Shown here one piece after another: positions 8,985 to 15,668 of a stretch of DNA of 64,000 bases (position 1 is the stretch's first letter; each line of letters opens with the position of its first letter). The DNA comes from Candidatus Saccharibacteria bacterium (lineage in GTDB: Bacteria; Patescibacteriota; Saccharimonadia; Saccharimonadales; Saccharimonadaceae): NCBI GenBank assembly GCA_016789455.1, contig JAEUQU010000002.1, forward strand, positions 806,001 through 870,000. The letters run 5' to 3'. The notes below the pieces were generated by a model. It ran no database searches and was not told the DNA's origin. It saw nothing but the letters and a program-made list of their open reading frames with translations. Both the position numbers and the translations under genes were made by a program.

Positions 8985-9617
8985 ATGCACCGCCCCGATT
9001 CCCACCCCACGCCGCCCGTGACCACCGAACAGGCCTGGGCACCGACCGGCGACACCGGACGGCTGACCATCACCGCTCTCGATGGCAGGCCGGCCGAGTG
9101 CCTGCTGCGCTTCACACTGCCCCAGAACGGACGGCCGTTCGCCGCGCCGGGACTGCCCGGACCGCGCCTGACCATGGTGCGGTTCGACAAGGGCCAGCAG
9201 CGGGTGGCGTTCATGAGCACCGGACGCACCAGTCCGGTCGCCGTCGACTGGCTCGGGTACTCGGCCGACGGCCGGACGCTGGAGCTGCGCCTGCAGGGCA
9301 ACGTCCTCGACCACCTGCTGGTCGTCCTGGACGGGGACATCTGCGACAACCTGTTGTCCGCCGAGATCCTGCAGCACCCCGGCGACGAGCAGCCCCGGCA
9401 GCTGTTCGTCCCCATCCAGCCCGGCTACGCGGCCATACTGTCCGTGCTCAGCCCCGATGAAGACGGGCGGACGCTGAGTGTCTGCCCGGTCTTCGACCGC
9501 GCGCACGACACCCTGGCGGCAGCCCTGCTGGCCTGCGGCTGGGACCTCTACTCCCCCGACCCCGATGGGGACGAGCAAGAAGAGGAAGCAGAAGACTGGC
9601 TGCCCGTGCGGCCCTGA
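8985..9617 (+). CDS. Diverged TerD-like protein, copy 1
   Basis: 210-aa soluble protein. It shares a layout with the next two genes: a beta-rich N-terminal half, a D/S-ADGRTLELRL segment at about residue 95, a hydrophobic strand (LLVVLDGD), a strand pair resembling the TerD V-R-x-x-x-G-x-E block, and a C-terminal helix ending in CGWDLYSP. The resemblance to TerD folds is inferred from motif order, not from strong identity. The tail is acidic (DGDEQEEEAED). Start fixed by GAGGAG 5 nt upstream of the ATG. Likely part of the expanded Ter system in 8.8-20.6 kb. Composition is GC-rich compared with rpsB-tsf next door. Confidence 0.8.
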   Translation: MHRPDSHPTPPVTTEQAWAPTGDTGRLTITALDGRPAECLLRFTLPQNGRPFAAPGLPGPRLTMVRFDKGQQRVAFMSTGRTSPVAVDWLGYSADGRTLELRLQGNVLDHLLVVLDGDICDNLLSAEILQHPGDEQPRQLFVPIQPGYAAILSVLSPDEDGRTLSVCPVFDRAHDTLAAALLACGWDLYSPDPDGDEQEEEAEDWLPVRP

Positions 9618-9632
9618 GGTCCGGCGATGGCA

Positions 9633-9669
9633 GCTGCACCCCGGCATCATGATGGTGCCGGGGTGCAGC
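9633..9669 (+). terminator. 3' hairpin of gene 8985
   Basis: Perfect 13-bp stem GCTGCACCCCGGC/GCCGGGGTGCAGC with an 11-nt loop and no U-run. It may stabilise the 3' end or pause polymerase instead of ending transcription, because the 3' pairing arm lies beyond it. Confidence 0.6.
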
Positions 9670-9702
9670 ACCCCGCCCCTGCGTTCTGACAAAGACCGTG
9701 AC

Positions 9703-9717
9703 CTGACATGAGACAAC
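9703..9717 (+). promoter_or_regulatory. 3' pairing arm of gene 8985
   Basis: CTGACATGAGACAAC, the partner of the leader arm at 8917-8931 (14 of 15 complementary). See the corresponding finding. Confidence 0.7.
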
Positions 9718-9752
9718 AAGCTGCAGTCGGCACAGTATTGTTCTTTGACACC

Positions 9753-9786
9753 TTTATGCATCCGTGCCAGCTCACTGACGAGCTGG
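9753..9786 (+). promoter_or_regulatory. Leader element of gene 9831: pairing arm plus hairpin
   Basis: 9754-9770 (TTATGCATCCGTGCCAG) is complementary at 16 of 17 positions to 10491-10507. The overlapping hairpin is CCAGCTC/GAGCTGG with loop ACTGAC; compared with its siblings it has a compensatory T-A to C-G change in the stem. Confidence 0.8.
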
Positions 9787-9830
9787 CCGGTATCACTACA
9801 CTGCTACACCCGACCCCGAGGAGGGCCCGC

Positions 9831-10424
9831 ATGTCCCGCTACATTGCCAACAGCACCACCCTGCCGTTGCAGGATCCTGACGGTACGCCGGTGTCATCGC
9901 AGCTCAGCTTCACCCTGCTGAGCACCGACGGCACCACCCTGCCCCAGCTGATCGTCGCCTACAAGGCGCCCCGCACCGACGGTGAACCGAAGCGGCGGGG
10001 CGGCCCGGAAATGGTCATGGGCCACCAGGCCGGCCACCGCCCCGGCTGGCTCGACTTCTCGGACGACGGCCGCCAGCTGCGCCTGAGCCCGGGGTCCGGG
10101 GACGTCACCGGCCTGCTGGTGATGGCGCTGGTCTACGCGGGCAACAGCGGCCTGCTGGAGGTCCGGCTCACCACCGGCAGCCAGGAGGTGGCGCAGCCCT
10201 ACGAGCTGCAGCTCCTGGACGGCACCCGTGCCGTACTGGTGGCTGCCGCGCTCCCCGACCAGGCACTCCACGTGGCGACGCTCAACGCGCCGCGCCGGCC
10301 CGGCCTGGGCATGGCCATGGCCGACGCGGGCTGGGAGATGCCAGAGTCGGAGTCGTGGCAGGCGCGGCCTGCTCCCGGCACCGGCGGCGACTGGAGCGGC
10401 ATGCTCCATCCCCGCCAGCTCTGA
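9831..10424 (+). CDS. Diverged TerD-like protein, copy 2
   Basis: 197-aa soluble protein and the copy most like canonical TerD: strand LSFTLLSTDG, then WLDFSDDGRQLRLS, a DVTGLLVMALVYAG strand, and VRLTTGSQEVAQPYEL, which parallels the TerD block VRVxDxxTGxEIARYxL. It ends in a helix with MADAGWEMPES, the family tail. TerD proteins bind calcium and form stress-response complexes with TerC and VWA partners (family knowledge); the Asp ligands of classic TerD are not obviously kept here. GAGGAGG lies 6 nt before the ATG. Confidence 0.8.
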   Translation: MSRYIANSTTLPLQDPDGTPVSSQLSFTLLSTDGTTLPQLIVAYKAPRTDGEPKRRGGPEMVMGHQAGHRPGWLDFSDDGRQLRLSPGSGDVTGLLVMALVYAGNSGLLEVRLTTGSQEVAQPYELQLLDGTRAVLVAAALPDQALHVATLNAPRRPGLGMAMADAGWEMPESESWQARPAPGTGGDWSGMLHPRQL

Positions 10425-10443
10425 GCCACAGTGACACCGGCTT

Positions 10444-10476
10444 CACCCCGGCCGCGCCACCAGGCCGGCCGGGGTG
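10444..10476 (+). terminator. 3' hairpin of gene 9831
   Basis: CACCCCGGCC/GGCCGGGGTG, 10-bp stem, no U-run. Same position relative to the stop codon as the hairpins of the sibling genes. Confidence 0.55.
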
Positions 10477-10490
10477 GATCCGCCCCTGAT

Positions 10491-10541
10491 CTGACACGGA
10501 TGCATAACTTATTCATCCATGCCAGTTCAACGACGAACTGG
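10491..10541 (+). promoter_or_regulatory. 3' arm of gene 9831 abutting 5' arm and hairpin of gene 10584
   Basis: 10491-10507 pairs with 9754-9770. Immediately after it, 10509-10525 (TTATTCATCCATGCCAG) pairs with 11376-11392 beyond the next gene, and CCAGTTC/GAACTGG (10522-10528, 10535-10541) forms the family hairpin. The two adjacent arms can also fold on each other (GGATGCATA with TATTCATCC, one mismatch), giving an alternative local hairpin. Confidence 0.8.
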
Positions 10542-10583
10542 TTGGTATCACCCCCTGCCCACTCGCACACTCGAGGAGTAACT

Positions 10584-11294
10584 ATGCTATTCACGTTCGG
10601 CCCTGACAAGCAGTCCACCGTGCTGCAGCTCGACGGACCGGAGCGCATCCGGCCACAGGTGCCCCGCACCACGCTCAGCCTGACGGGATCCCTGGCGTCG
10701 GAAGAGCGGCCGGTCTTCATCATCGCCCACCGGGGCTACGACGAGCTCAACCGCGACCGGCCCGCCCACGTTCAGCCCCGCTGCCGGACACACATCGCAA
10801 TGAGCCACCCGTCCACCGCACTGCCCGATTGGGCGGTGCTGGACAACGACGGTCTGCAGCTGACGCTGACGCTCAACCCCGGACAGGTCGGCGCCCTGCT
10901 GGTACTCGTCCAGACCACGCAGTCACACCTCTGGCTCGACATGGAGACCGTGCTCAACGGTCGCGACATAGAGCGCCAGCGGATCCAGCTCCACGACGGC
11001 TACCGGCCCGTGCTATATGCACTGGCCAACCTCAGTCGGAGCTGCTGGCTGCACGTGGGCTACCTGAACAGTCCCGTCCGGACACAGCTGGCAGAAGCCA
11101 TGCAGGACTGGGGCTGGGAGCGGCCCGGGCTACAGGCCCACGCCGACCCGTCCCAGCCCGACCCCGAGCTGGTCGCCCGGTTCAGTGAACAGCTGCCCGG
11201 TCTGGTCGCAGAACTGCGCGAGCGGGGCCTGCTGGCTCCTACCCCGCTGACACTGGTCACCTCGGACACCGAGCACGACCTCCACCCGGAGTGA
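10584..11294 (+). CDS. Diverged TerD-like protein, copy 3
   Basis: 236-aa soluble protein, paralog of the two preceding genes. Shared landmarks are DNDGLQLTLTLNPG, LLVLVQTT, a strand pair, and the C-terminal AMQDWGWERPG. A further about 40-residue helical, Glu/Leu-rich tail distinguishes it. GAGGAG lies 5 nt before the ATG. The TerD relation is inferred from order of motifs. No separate promoter was seen, so it is probably co-transcribed from 8842. Confidence 0.78.
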   Translation: MLFTFGPDKQSTVLQLDGPERIRPQVPRTTLSLTGSLASEERPVFIIAHRGYDELNRDRPAHVQPRCRTHIAMSHPSTALPDWAVLDNDGLQLTLTLNPGQVGALLVLVQTTQSHLWLDMETVLNGRDIERQRIQLHDGYRPVLYALANLSRSCWLHVGYLNSPVRTQLAEAMQDWGWERPGLQAHADPSQPDPELVARFSEQLPGLVAELRERGLLAPTPLTLVTSDTEHDLHPE

Positions 11295-11301
11295 TACCGG
11301 C

Positions 11302-11392
11302 ATCGCCCCGGCCGCCACACAGGCCGGCCGGGGCGATGACCCACTCCCCCGCGCCACCGTGGCGCTGACTTTGACCTGACATGGATGAATAA
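11302..11392 (+). promoter_or_regulatory. 3' hairpin and pairing arm of gene 10584
   Basis: ATCGCCCCGGCC/GGCCGGGGCGAT (11302-11313, 11326-11337) is a perfect 12-bp hairpin. Downstream, 11376-11392 (CTGACATGGATGAATAA) is complementary at 16 of 17 positions to the gene's own leader arm at 10509-10525. Confidence 0.75.
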
Positions 11393-11407
11393 CTGATGGA
11401 AACGAAA

Positions 11408-11456
11408 AACCCCAGCCGGCGGTACTCATGCTGAGATTTTCCGCGCCGCTGGGGCT
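11408..11456 (-). terminator. Rho-independent terminator of the 12461-11455 operon
   Basis: On the minus strand AGCCCCAGCGGCG pairs with CGCCGGCTGGGGT (one bulge) and is followed by TTTTTCG. A classic terminator with U-run, unlike most of the plus-strand genes around it. Confidence 0.75.
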
Positions 11457-11973
11457 ATGAAAGAAGGTCCGGCCGCAGCCGTGGCGTGTAGTTGGCCAGC
11501 AGGCGACGGGCCAAACGGCTGATGGCCCGCCGCTGGCTGGCCGTACAGTGGCAGACCACCCGGTGCCGCACGCCGTAGCCGGGCCACCACATACGGTAGT
11601 GGCGCGTCTGGTCGGACTGGCCGCGCGCAGCCTGGACGAGCTGCTTCACCCGGGCGGACCGGCCGAACGGCAGGCGGACCTGGATGATGAGCTTGACGGT
11701 GTCGTCGTCGTCCTCGTCCTCGTCGTCATCGACCAGGCAGAGGTCGTCGGCAGCGGTATTGGAACTGTCGTACTCCGGATGGCCGGACTCGTCGTGACGG
11801 CCGGTGGTGTCCGTGCCGCTGTCGCGGGAGCCCGAGGCGCTCTCGCTGCCGTCGTTGTCGCTGCTCCAGCTCCGCTCGCGGCGGTTGCTGTCGTCAGCAC
11901 GGCTTGGACTGGTGTCCGAGCCGCCCGAACCGCCAAAAATGCCGGCCACCAGATCGAACAGGTCGTCGATCAT
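11455..11973 (-). CDS. Hypothetical acidic/basic bipartite protein
   Basis: 172 aa, not recognised. A short hydrophobic start (MIDDLFDLVAGIFGG) leads to a long Ser/Asp/Gly-rich, strongly acidic, probably disordered region with an Asp run (DDDEDEDDDD), then a basic C-terminal domain of about 80 residues with Cys/His (VVCHCTASQRR) and many Arg. The start at 11973 lies 5 nt after the stop of the preceding gene, implying coupling. Could bind nucleic acid through the basic part (inference only). Confidence 0.65.
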   Translation of the reverse strand: MIDDLFDLVAGIFGGSGGSDTSPSRADDSNRRERSWSSDNDGSESASGSRDSGTDTTGRHDESGHPEYDSSNTAADDLCLVDDDEDEDDDDTVKLIIQVRLPFGRSARVKQLVQAARGQSDQTRHYRMWWPGYGVRHRVVCHCTASQRRAISRLARRLLANYTPRLRPDLLS

Positions 11974-11978
11974 CGGTC

Positions 11979-12461
11979 TTAGATTCCCTTCTGCTGCTCG
12001 CGCGGGCGCGAGGCGATCCAAGCGATGATGTACAGCGTGGCCGCACTGGCCACCCCGCCCATCAGGACAGTGAGCAGCGCCGGCAGCCACTGGGTACCCT
12101 GCACGATGCGCAGCCCCAGGATGCAGGCCGAGGCGCTGAGCAGGATGAGTGCCAACACCGACGTCCGCACCACGTGCGGCACCTCGACGCCGAGATGGCC
12201 GATGCCCTCCTCGCGCGTTAAGGCGAGTTCATCCGCTTTGTTGACGCGCCGGTGGCGGACTTCACCAGCCACCGCAGCCACCAGCAGCACCGCAACGATG
12301 AGCTGCAGTACGGCCAGGATGACGTAGTTGTTGGCCAGGCCGTTGGGCGGCAGGCCGTCGACATCGTTGCAGGCGGCAATCATGCCGCCGGACAGCAGGC
12401 CGAGCAGCCAGATCGGCATTGGCACACCGAAGGCACGGCGCAGGCGCGATGAGCGCGTCAT
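11979..12461 (-). CDS. Hypothetical four-helix membrane protein
   Basis: 160 aa, not recognised. Four predicted membrane helices in two pairs: about residues 15-33, 45-70, 95-115 and 125-150, with a basic N-terminus (TRSSRLRR). Start chosen at 12461 because AAGGAG lies 5 nt upstream; the longer frame has no SD. First gene of a two-gene operon. The paired-helix layout recalls the membrane-protein family at 46.4-50.2 kb but sequence similarity is not evident. Confidence 0.72.
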   Translation of the reverse strand: MTRSSRLRRAFGVPMPIWLLGLLSGGMIAACNDVDGLPPNGLANNYVILAVLQLIVAVLLVAAVAGEVRHRRVNKADELALTREEGIGHLGVEVPHVVRTSVLALILLSASACILGLRIVQGTQWLPALLTVLMGGVASAATLYIIAWIASRPREQQKGI

Positions 12462-12469
12462 GTCACTCC

Positions 12470-12566
12470 TTACTAGGACGGCCGGGCAATGGTGCCCGGC
12501 GTTGGATGATGGCAGTGGCACTGCCGGACGCAATTTAGAATAGCGTATCTATACGGATATTGACAA
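12470..12566 (-). promoter_or_regulatory. Promoter and double-hairpin leader of the 12461 operon
   Basis: Minus-strand TTGTCA (12561-12566) and TATTCT (12537-12542), 18-bp spacer. The leader folds into two perfect hairpins, GGCAGT/ACTGCC with a 3-nt loop and GCCGGGCA/TGCCCGGC with a 4-nt loop, before the SD. Confidence 0.6.
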
Positions 12567-12588
12567 TACTTTTACTTCATTTTATATT
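12560..12588 (+). promoter_or_regulatory. Promoter of gene 12647
   Basis: Consensus TTGACA (12560-12565), 17 bp, TATATT (12583-12588). It overlaps the -35 region of the divergent minus-strand operon, so the two promoters probably compete. Confidence 0.7.
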
Positions 12589-12646
12589 ATTACCGTTCCT
12601 TCCCCCCGCCCGCTATTTCGGGCATGAGCGAAAGAGAGCATCCGCG

Positions 12647-13291
12647 ATGCACCCCCACATGGAGCAGCCCGTGCCCCGTCAGCGCTTCTGGCGCCGGCGC
12701 CCCTGGCCCACCGCCGGCGCGGCGCTGGTGCTGGCGTACCTGTTGTCGTGCGGCCTGGTGTACCTGCTGGGGCCCAGCGGTGACACCGTCCAGTACGGTG
12801 CGCGGGACTACGCAGCCGTCTTCGGCATCGTCGATGGCCAGTCGTACCCGTCCGCATCCACTGGTGAAGCCGGGCCGAGCGCCCGGCCCATCCACCTCGA
12901 CCCGCACGCCGGAAACGACTACGGCGACGGGCAGAACTGGGCGCTGACCATCGAGTACACCGAGCGCGGCCGGGCCCACCTGATCACCCTGGACTACACC
13001 ACGCAGGTGCGGGTGATCCACACCGCGCCGGGCGAGCAGCCCAGCGTCACCTTCCGCCTGCACCAGAGCCTGCCCGCCTACTCGGGGTACGACGGCCCGC
13101 ATCGCGTCCAGCCCGGCAACTTCTGGCTGTGGCAGTCGGGAGCTGTCGTGGCTCCGCCGGACATCACCCGCTCGAGCATGTGGCGGGACACGGTGTCCCG
13201 AGGCGGCCCGGGCGAACTCATGCCCAAGCTGGTGGACGTCGCCGAGGTGCGCGTGCCGGCCGGCACGCTGGACAGCCTCATCCGGGCCTGA
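12647..13291 (+). CDS. Hypothetical membrane-anchored extracytoplasmic protein
   Basis: 214 aa, not recognised. A basic N-terminus (QRFWRRRPWP) is followed by one hydrophobic helix (about residues 20-42) and a soluble domain of about 165 residues, rich in beta-type segments, presumably outside the cell. No Cys and no lipobox. Start at 12647 chosen because the longer frame begins inside the promoter. The SD is weak (AAAGAGAG). Confidence 0.72.
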   Translation: MHPHMEQPVPRQRFWRRRPWPTAGAALVLAYLLSCGLVYLLGPSGDTVQYGARDYAAVFGIVDGQSYPSASTGEAGPSARPIHLDPHAGNDYGDGQNWALTIEYTERGRAHLITLDYTTQVRVIHTAPGEQPSVTFRLHQSLPAYSGYDGPHRVQPGNFWLWQSGAVVAPPDITRSSMWRDTVSRGGPGELMPKLVDVAEVRVPAGTLDSLIRA

Positions 13292-13305
13292 GCGGCCCAT
13301 CCGCG

Positions 13306-13341
13306 GCGGTCAGCATTCCTCTCTCGAGGAGTGCTGACCGC
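13306..13341 (+). terminator. 3' hairpin of gene 12647
   Basis: GCGGTCAGCATTCCT/AGGAGTGCTGACCGC, 15 bp with one G-U, loop CTCTCG, followed by an AT-rich stretch that is already the next promoter. Confidence 0.65.
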
Positions 13342-13346
13342 CACTA

Positions 13347-13375
13347 TTGCTTTTTTAAGGTATTTGTGATATAAT
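13347..13375 (+). promoter_or_regulatory. Promoter of gene 13491
   Basis: TTGCTT (13347-13352), 17 bp, TATAAT (13370-13375), preceded by TTTGTGA. Same type as the promoter at 8842. Confidence 0.7.
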
Positions 13376-13414
13376 TATATGATACACTGTGTGGCCCTTT
13401 CCCAACCATTACCT

Positions 13415-13447
13415 TTATTGACTCATGCCAGTTCACTGACGAACTGG
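13415..13447 (+). promoter_or_regulatory. Leader element of gene 13491: pairing arm plus hairpin
   Basis: 13415-13431 (TTATTGACTCATGCCAG) is complementary at 15 of 17 positions to 14066-14082. The hairpin CCAGTTC/GAACTGG (13428-13434, 13441-13447) has loop ACTGAC. Confidence 0.75.
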
Positions 13448-13490
13448 CCGGCACATCGCGTACCACACGGTACCTGTCCAAGGAGCACCT

Positions 13491-14003
13491 ATGAGTAAGC
13501 CCCGCATCCTGACCATCCGCGAGACCGGTACCAACCCGGAGTTCGGCGACCCCCGCGCGGACCCGGCGCGGGCCATCCACGACGTCGACCTGCTCTGCGC
13601 CTTCGTCCTGCCCGGTGGCGACACTGGCATGACGGCAGGCCGTCCGCAGGACAGCGACCCCGCCTGGCTGTTCTACCACGAGGGTGACGACTACGTCGTT
13701 GCCGAGGGCGAAGCGGTACGGAGCGGCCGCCAGGTGATCTCCATCACCTCGGGCATGACCATCGACCTCGACCGCTGCGACGCCACCCGCCTCATCCTGC
13801 TCATCGCGTCCAACGCCACCGGCGGACAGATCACCATGGTGATGGAGGGCTTCTCCGACTCCATCGACATCCGTCAGGGCGTCATCGTCCTCGGTGAAGT
13901 CATCGGCGGTGAACGGTTCGAGCGCCGTCCGCAGCAGATGCACTTCACCGACCTGCAGGCGGCCCTGGAGGCCTACGGCTTCACGGTGCAGAACCCCACG
14001 TAG
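13491..14003 (+). CDS. Diverged TerD-like protein, copy 4
   Basis: 170-aa soluble acidic protein. Motif order matches TerD: DVDLLCAFVLPGG (TerD DLDxSAFLL), WLFYHEGDD (TerD FIFYNN), then IDLDRCDATRLILLIAS (TerD xDLxxVPADVxKIVFxV). It ends in LEAYGFTVQ, the counterpart of the GW tail in the other copies. The Asp-rich calcium loop is only partly kept. AAGGAG lies 6 nt before the ATG. The relation to TerD is inference from these aligned blocks. Confidence 0.8.
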   Translation: MSKPRILTIRETGTNPEFGDPRADPARAIHDVDLLCAFVLPGGDTGMTAGRPQDSDPAWLFYHEGDDYVVAEGEAVRSGRQVISITSGMTIDLDRCDATRLILLIASNATGGQITMVMEGFSDSIDIRQGVIVLGEVIGGERFERRPQQMHFTDLQAALEAYGFTVQNPT

Positions 14004-14018
14004 CGCGACGTGCCGGTC

Positions 14019-14082
14019 CTGGCCCCCTCCTCTATTCGTTTCTGGGAGGGGGCCAGGATTGTGCACTGACATGAATCAATAA
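14019..14082 (+). promoter_or_regulatory. 3' hairpin and pairing arm of gene 13491
   Basis: CTGGCCCCCTCC/GGAGGGGGCCAG (14019-14030, 14045-14056) is a perfect 12-bp hairpin. It is followed by the arm CTGACATGAATCAATAA (14066-14082), complementary to the gene's own leader. Confidence 0.75.
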
Positions 14083-14087
14083 TAATA

Positions 14088-14116
14088 TTGCTTTTTTGTA
14101 CATTTGGTTGTAGAGT
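14088..14116 (+). promoter_or_regulatory. Promoter of gene 14137
   Basis: TTGCTT (14088-14093), 17 bp, TAGAGT (14111-14116). It starts 6 nt after the 3' pairing arm of the previous gene. Confidence 0.5.
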
Positions 14117-14136
14117 AGCTGTTTAGGAAAACTGAG

Positions 14137-15531
14137 ATGACAAGATTCGGCTACGGAGAACGACCAGACCCCGACGGTATTGAACGCGCCCCAATGGATG
14201 CGTCGCTTGAGGATTACCGTTACGGCAACACATGGAACCCCTACGCCATGCTGCATGACATGCAGGCCGTCGTCGTCGAGATCAGCCAGGACCGTGAACA
14301 CATCTGGGACGCCAGCGACCGGCACCAGATGTACTGCGCCGCCACCTGGATGGCCGCCAGCCGGCAGGTCATCGGCAATGCCATGCTGGTACAGGCGGGG
14401 AACGAGCGGAAAGACGGGCGGATTGCGACCGACATCCAGCAGATGGCAGCCCGCAATTACGAACAGGCCCTTACCTGGCTGCAGTACCGGGAAACCGTCA
14501 ATGCGGATGCCGATTTTACCTTGACGGATCCGCAGGTGGACGTGGCCGTCGGCTGGCCGCAGCCCAGCGCCCGGCAGCGTATCTCCCCCGACCTGGTCAA
14601 CGCCACTATCGCGGCGGCCCGGGAAATCATTTACGTACAACACCCCGGCATCAACGCCGTCGTTGATGCGCCATACCGCGCGGACTTTTATAATCCTTAT
14701 AAAGATGATGTCGAGCGGACTATTCATGAGCTGGAGCTGGCCTTTGACCGGCTGACCGATGAATGGGCGGCCACCAGCGACCCTAATGTCGAACCAGGCC
14801 GGACTATTTATGCCCAACTGACGGAGCTGCTTGAAGCCGCCGTCGAACTGGGCGTCAACAAGCTGGTGCCGCGCACTGGCGACCCGAACATGCGCCTGCC
14901 GCGCAAGAAGAAACCGGCACCAGGCCGGCTGGCGGAGCTTGATACTACAAACTTATACCGCGTGCCGGAACCTGCCGAGGTAGAGCGGGCCGCACGTGCG
15001 GCCTCCGCCCCCGCCCCCGTCATCCCGCTACTGCCAAGCTTTGACCCAGCCCTATTGGGTGGCCATGCCGACAGTGAGTATGACCCGTCCGCGGCACCTG
15101 GCCTCGCCGTGGAGATTACACCGGCCCGCTCACTTCCGGAGTTCGTATCGGTGCGCTTCACAGACGAGCCGGCACCTGACAGTGCCGCCAGCTTGCCGGA
15201 ATTTAAACCGGGCGCCCTTTATACCGGCATGACAGACAGTTCGGCAGAGGCTGCAACAGAGACCGTCGGAACACTTCCCCCGCTCCAGCCGATGTTTGAG
15301 AGTGAAGCGGCGGCAAACAGAGACGCCGGCGGCTCCCTGCCCACCTTCACCGGAATCGCTCCTGAAACCGACACTGCTTTGCCTGTCTTCACCGGACTTG
15401 CACCCGAAGCCACCCCTGCACTCCCCGTTTTCACCGGACTCGACCCTAAGAGCCCTGATGCCGTGGCGTCCACTAGCGAAGCTGGCGATGACGAAGACGG
15501 CAGCCTGCCTGAGTTCCGGCCGATACAATAG
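14137..15531 (+). CDS. Hypothetical protein with C-terminal LPxF repeats
   Basis: 464 aa, not recognised. Residues 1-250 are predicted helical and soluble. A basic linker (MRLPRKKKPAPGRL) follows, and the last about 180 residues are Pro/Ala/Glu-rich with seven spaced copies of a [ST/A]LPxF-type motif: SLPEFVS, SLPEFKP, TLPPLQP, SLPTFTG, ALPVFTG twice and SLPEFRP. Such regular hydrophobic motifs in a disordered tail suggest multivalent binding to a partner (inference). Not a sortase signal: the motif is internal and no membrane anchor follows. Base composition is closer to the backbone than to the Ter genes on both sides. Confidence 0.8.
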   Translation: MTRFGYGERPDPDGIERAPMDASLEDYRYGNTWNPYAMLHDMQAVVVEISQDREHIWDASDRHQMYCAATWMAASRQVIGNAMLVQAGNERKDGRIATDIQQMAARNYEQALTWLQYRETVNADADFTLTDPQVDVAVGWPQPSARQRISPDLVNATIAAAREIIYVQHPGINAVVDAPYRADFYNPYKDDVERTIHELELAFDRLTDEWAATSDPNVEPGRTIYAQLTELLEAAVELGVNKLVPRTGDPNMRLPRKKKPAPGRLAELDTTNLYRVPEPAEVERAARAASAPAPVIPLLPSFDPALLGGHADSEYDPSAAPGLAVEITPARSLPEFVSVRFTDEPAPDSAASLPEFKPGALYTGMTDSSAEAATETVGTLPPLQPMFESEAAANRDAGGSLPTFTGIAPETDTALPVFTGLAPEATPALPVFTGLDPKSPDAVASTSEAGDDEDGSLPEFRPIQ

Positions 15532-15564
15532 GCCGTCTTTCTGATTATTTCTTACATAAAAAAT

Positions 15565-15586
15565 ACAGCCCTGCGGCTGTCTTTCG
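15565..15586 (+). terminator. Terminator of gene 14137
   Basis: ACAGCC/GGCTGT hairpin with a 4-nt loop followed by CTTTC; small and of backbone style. Confidence 0.55.
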
Positions 15587-15599
15587 TGGAATAGTACTC

Positions 15600-15630
15600 G
15601 GGGTGCCGGCGGATTGACCGCCGGCACCCC
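15600..15630 (-). terminator. 3' hairpin of terD
   Basis: GGGGTGCCGGCGG/CCGCCGGCACCCC, perfect 13-bp stem, 5-nt loop, no clear U-run. Confidence 0.65.
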
Positions 15631-15668
15631 TTCTTGCAGGAGGCACCCTCAGGCGCCAGGCTCCACCA

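Noticed and set aside
15200-15531. LPxFTG repeats as sortase cell-wall sorting signals
   Set aside because: The motifs are internal and repeated, lack the LPxTG order, and no hydrophobic segment or basic tail follows. The protein also lacks a signal peptide.
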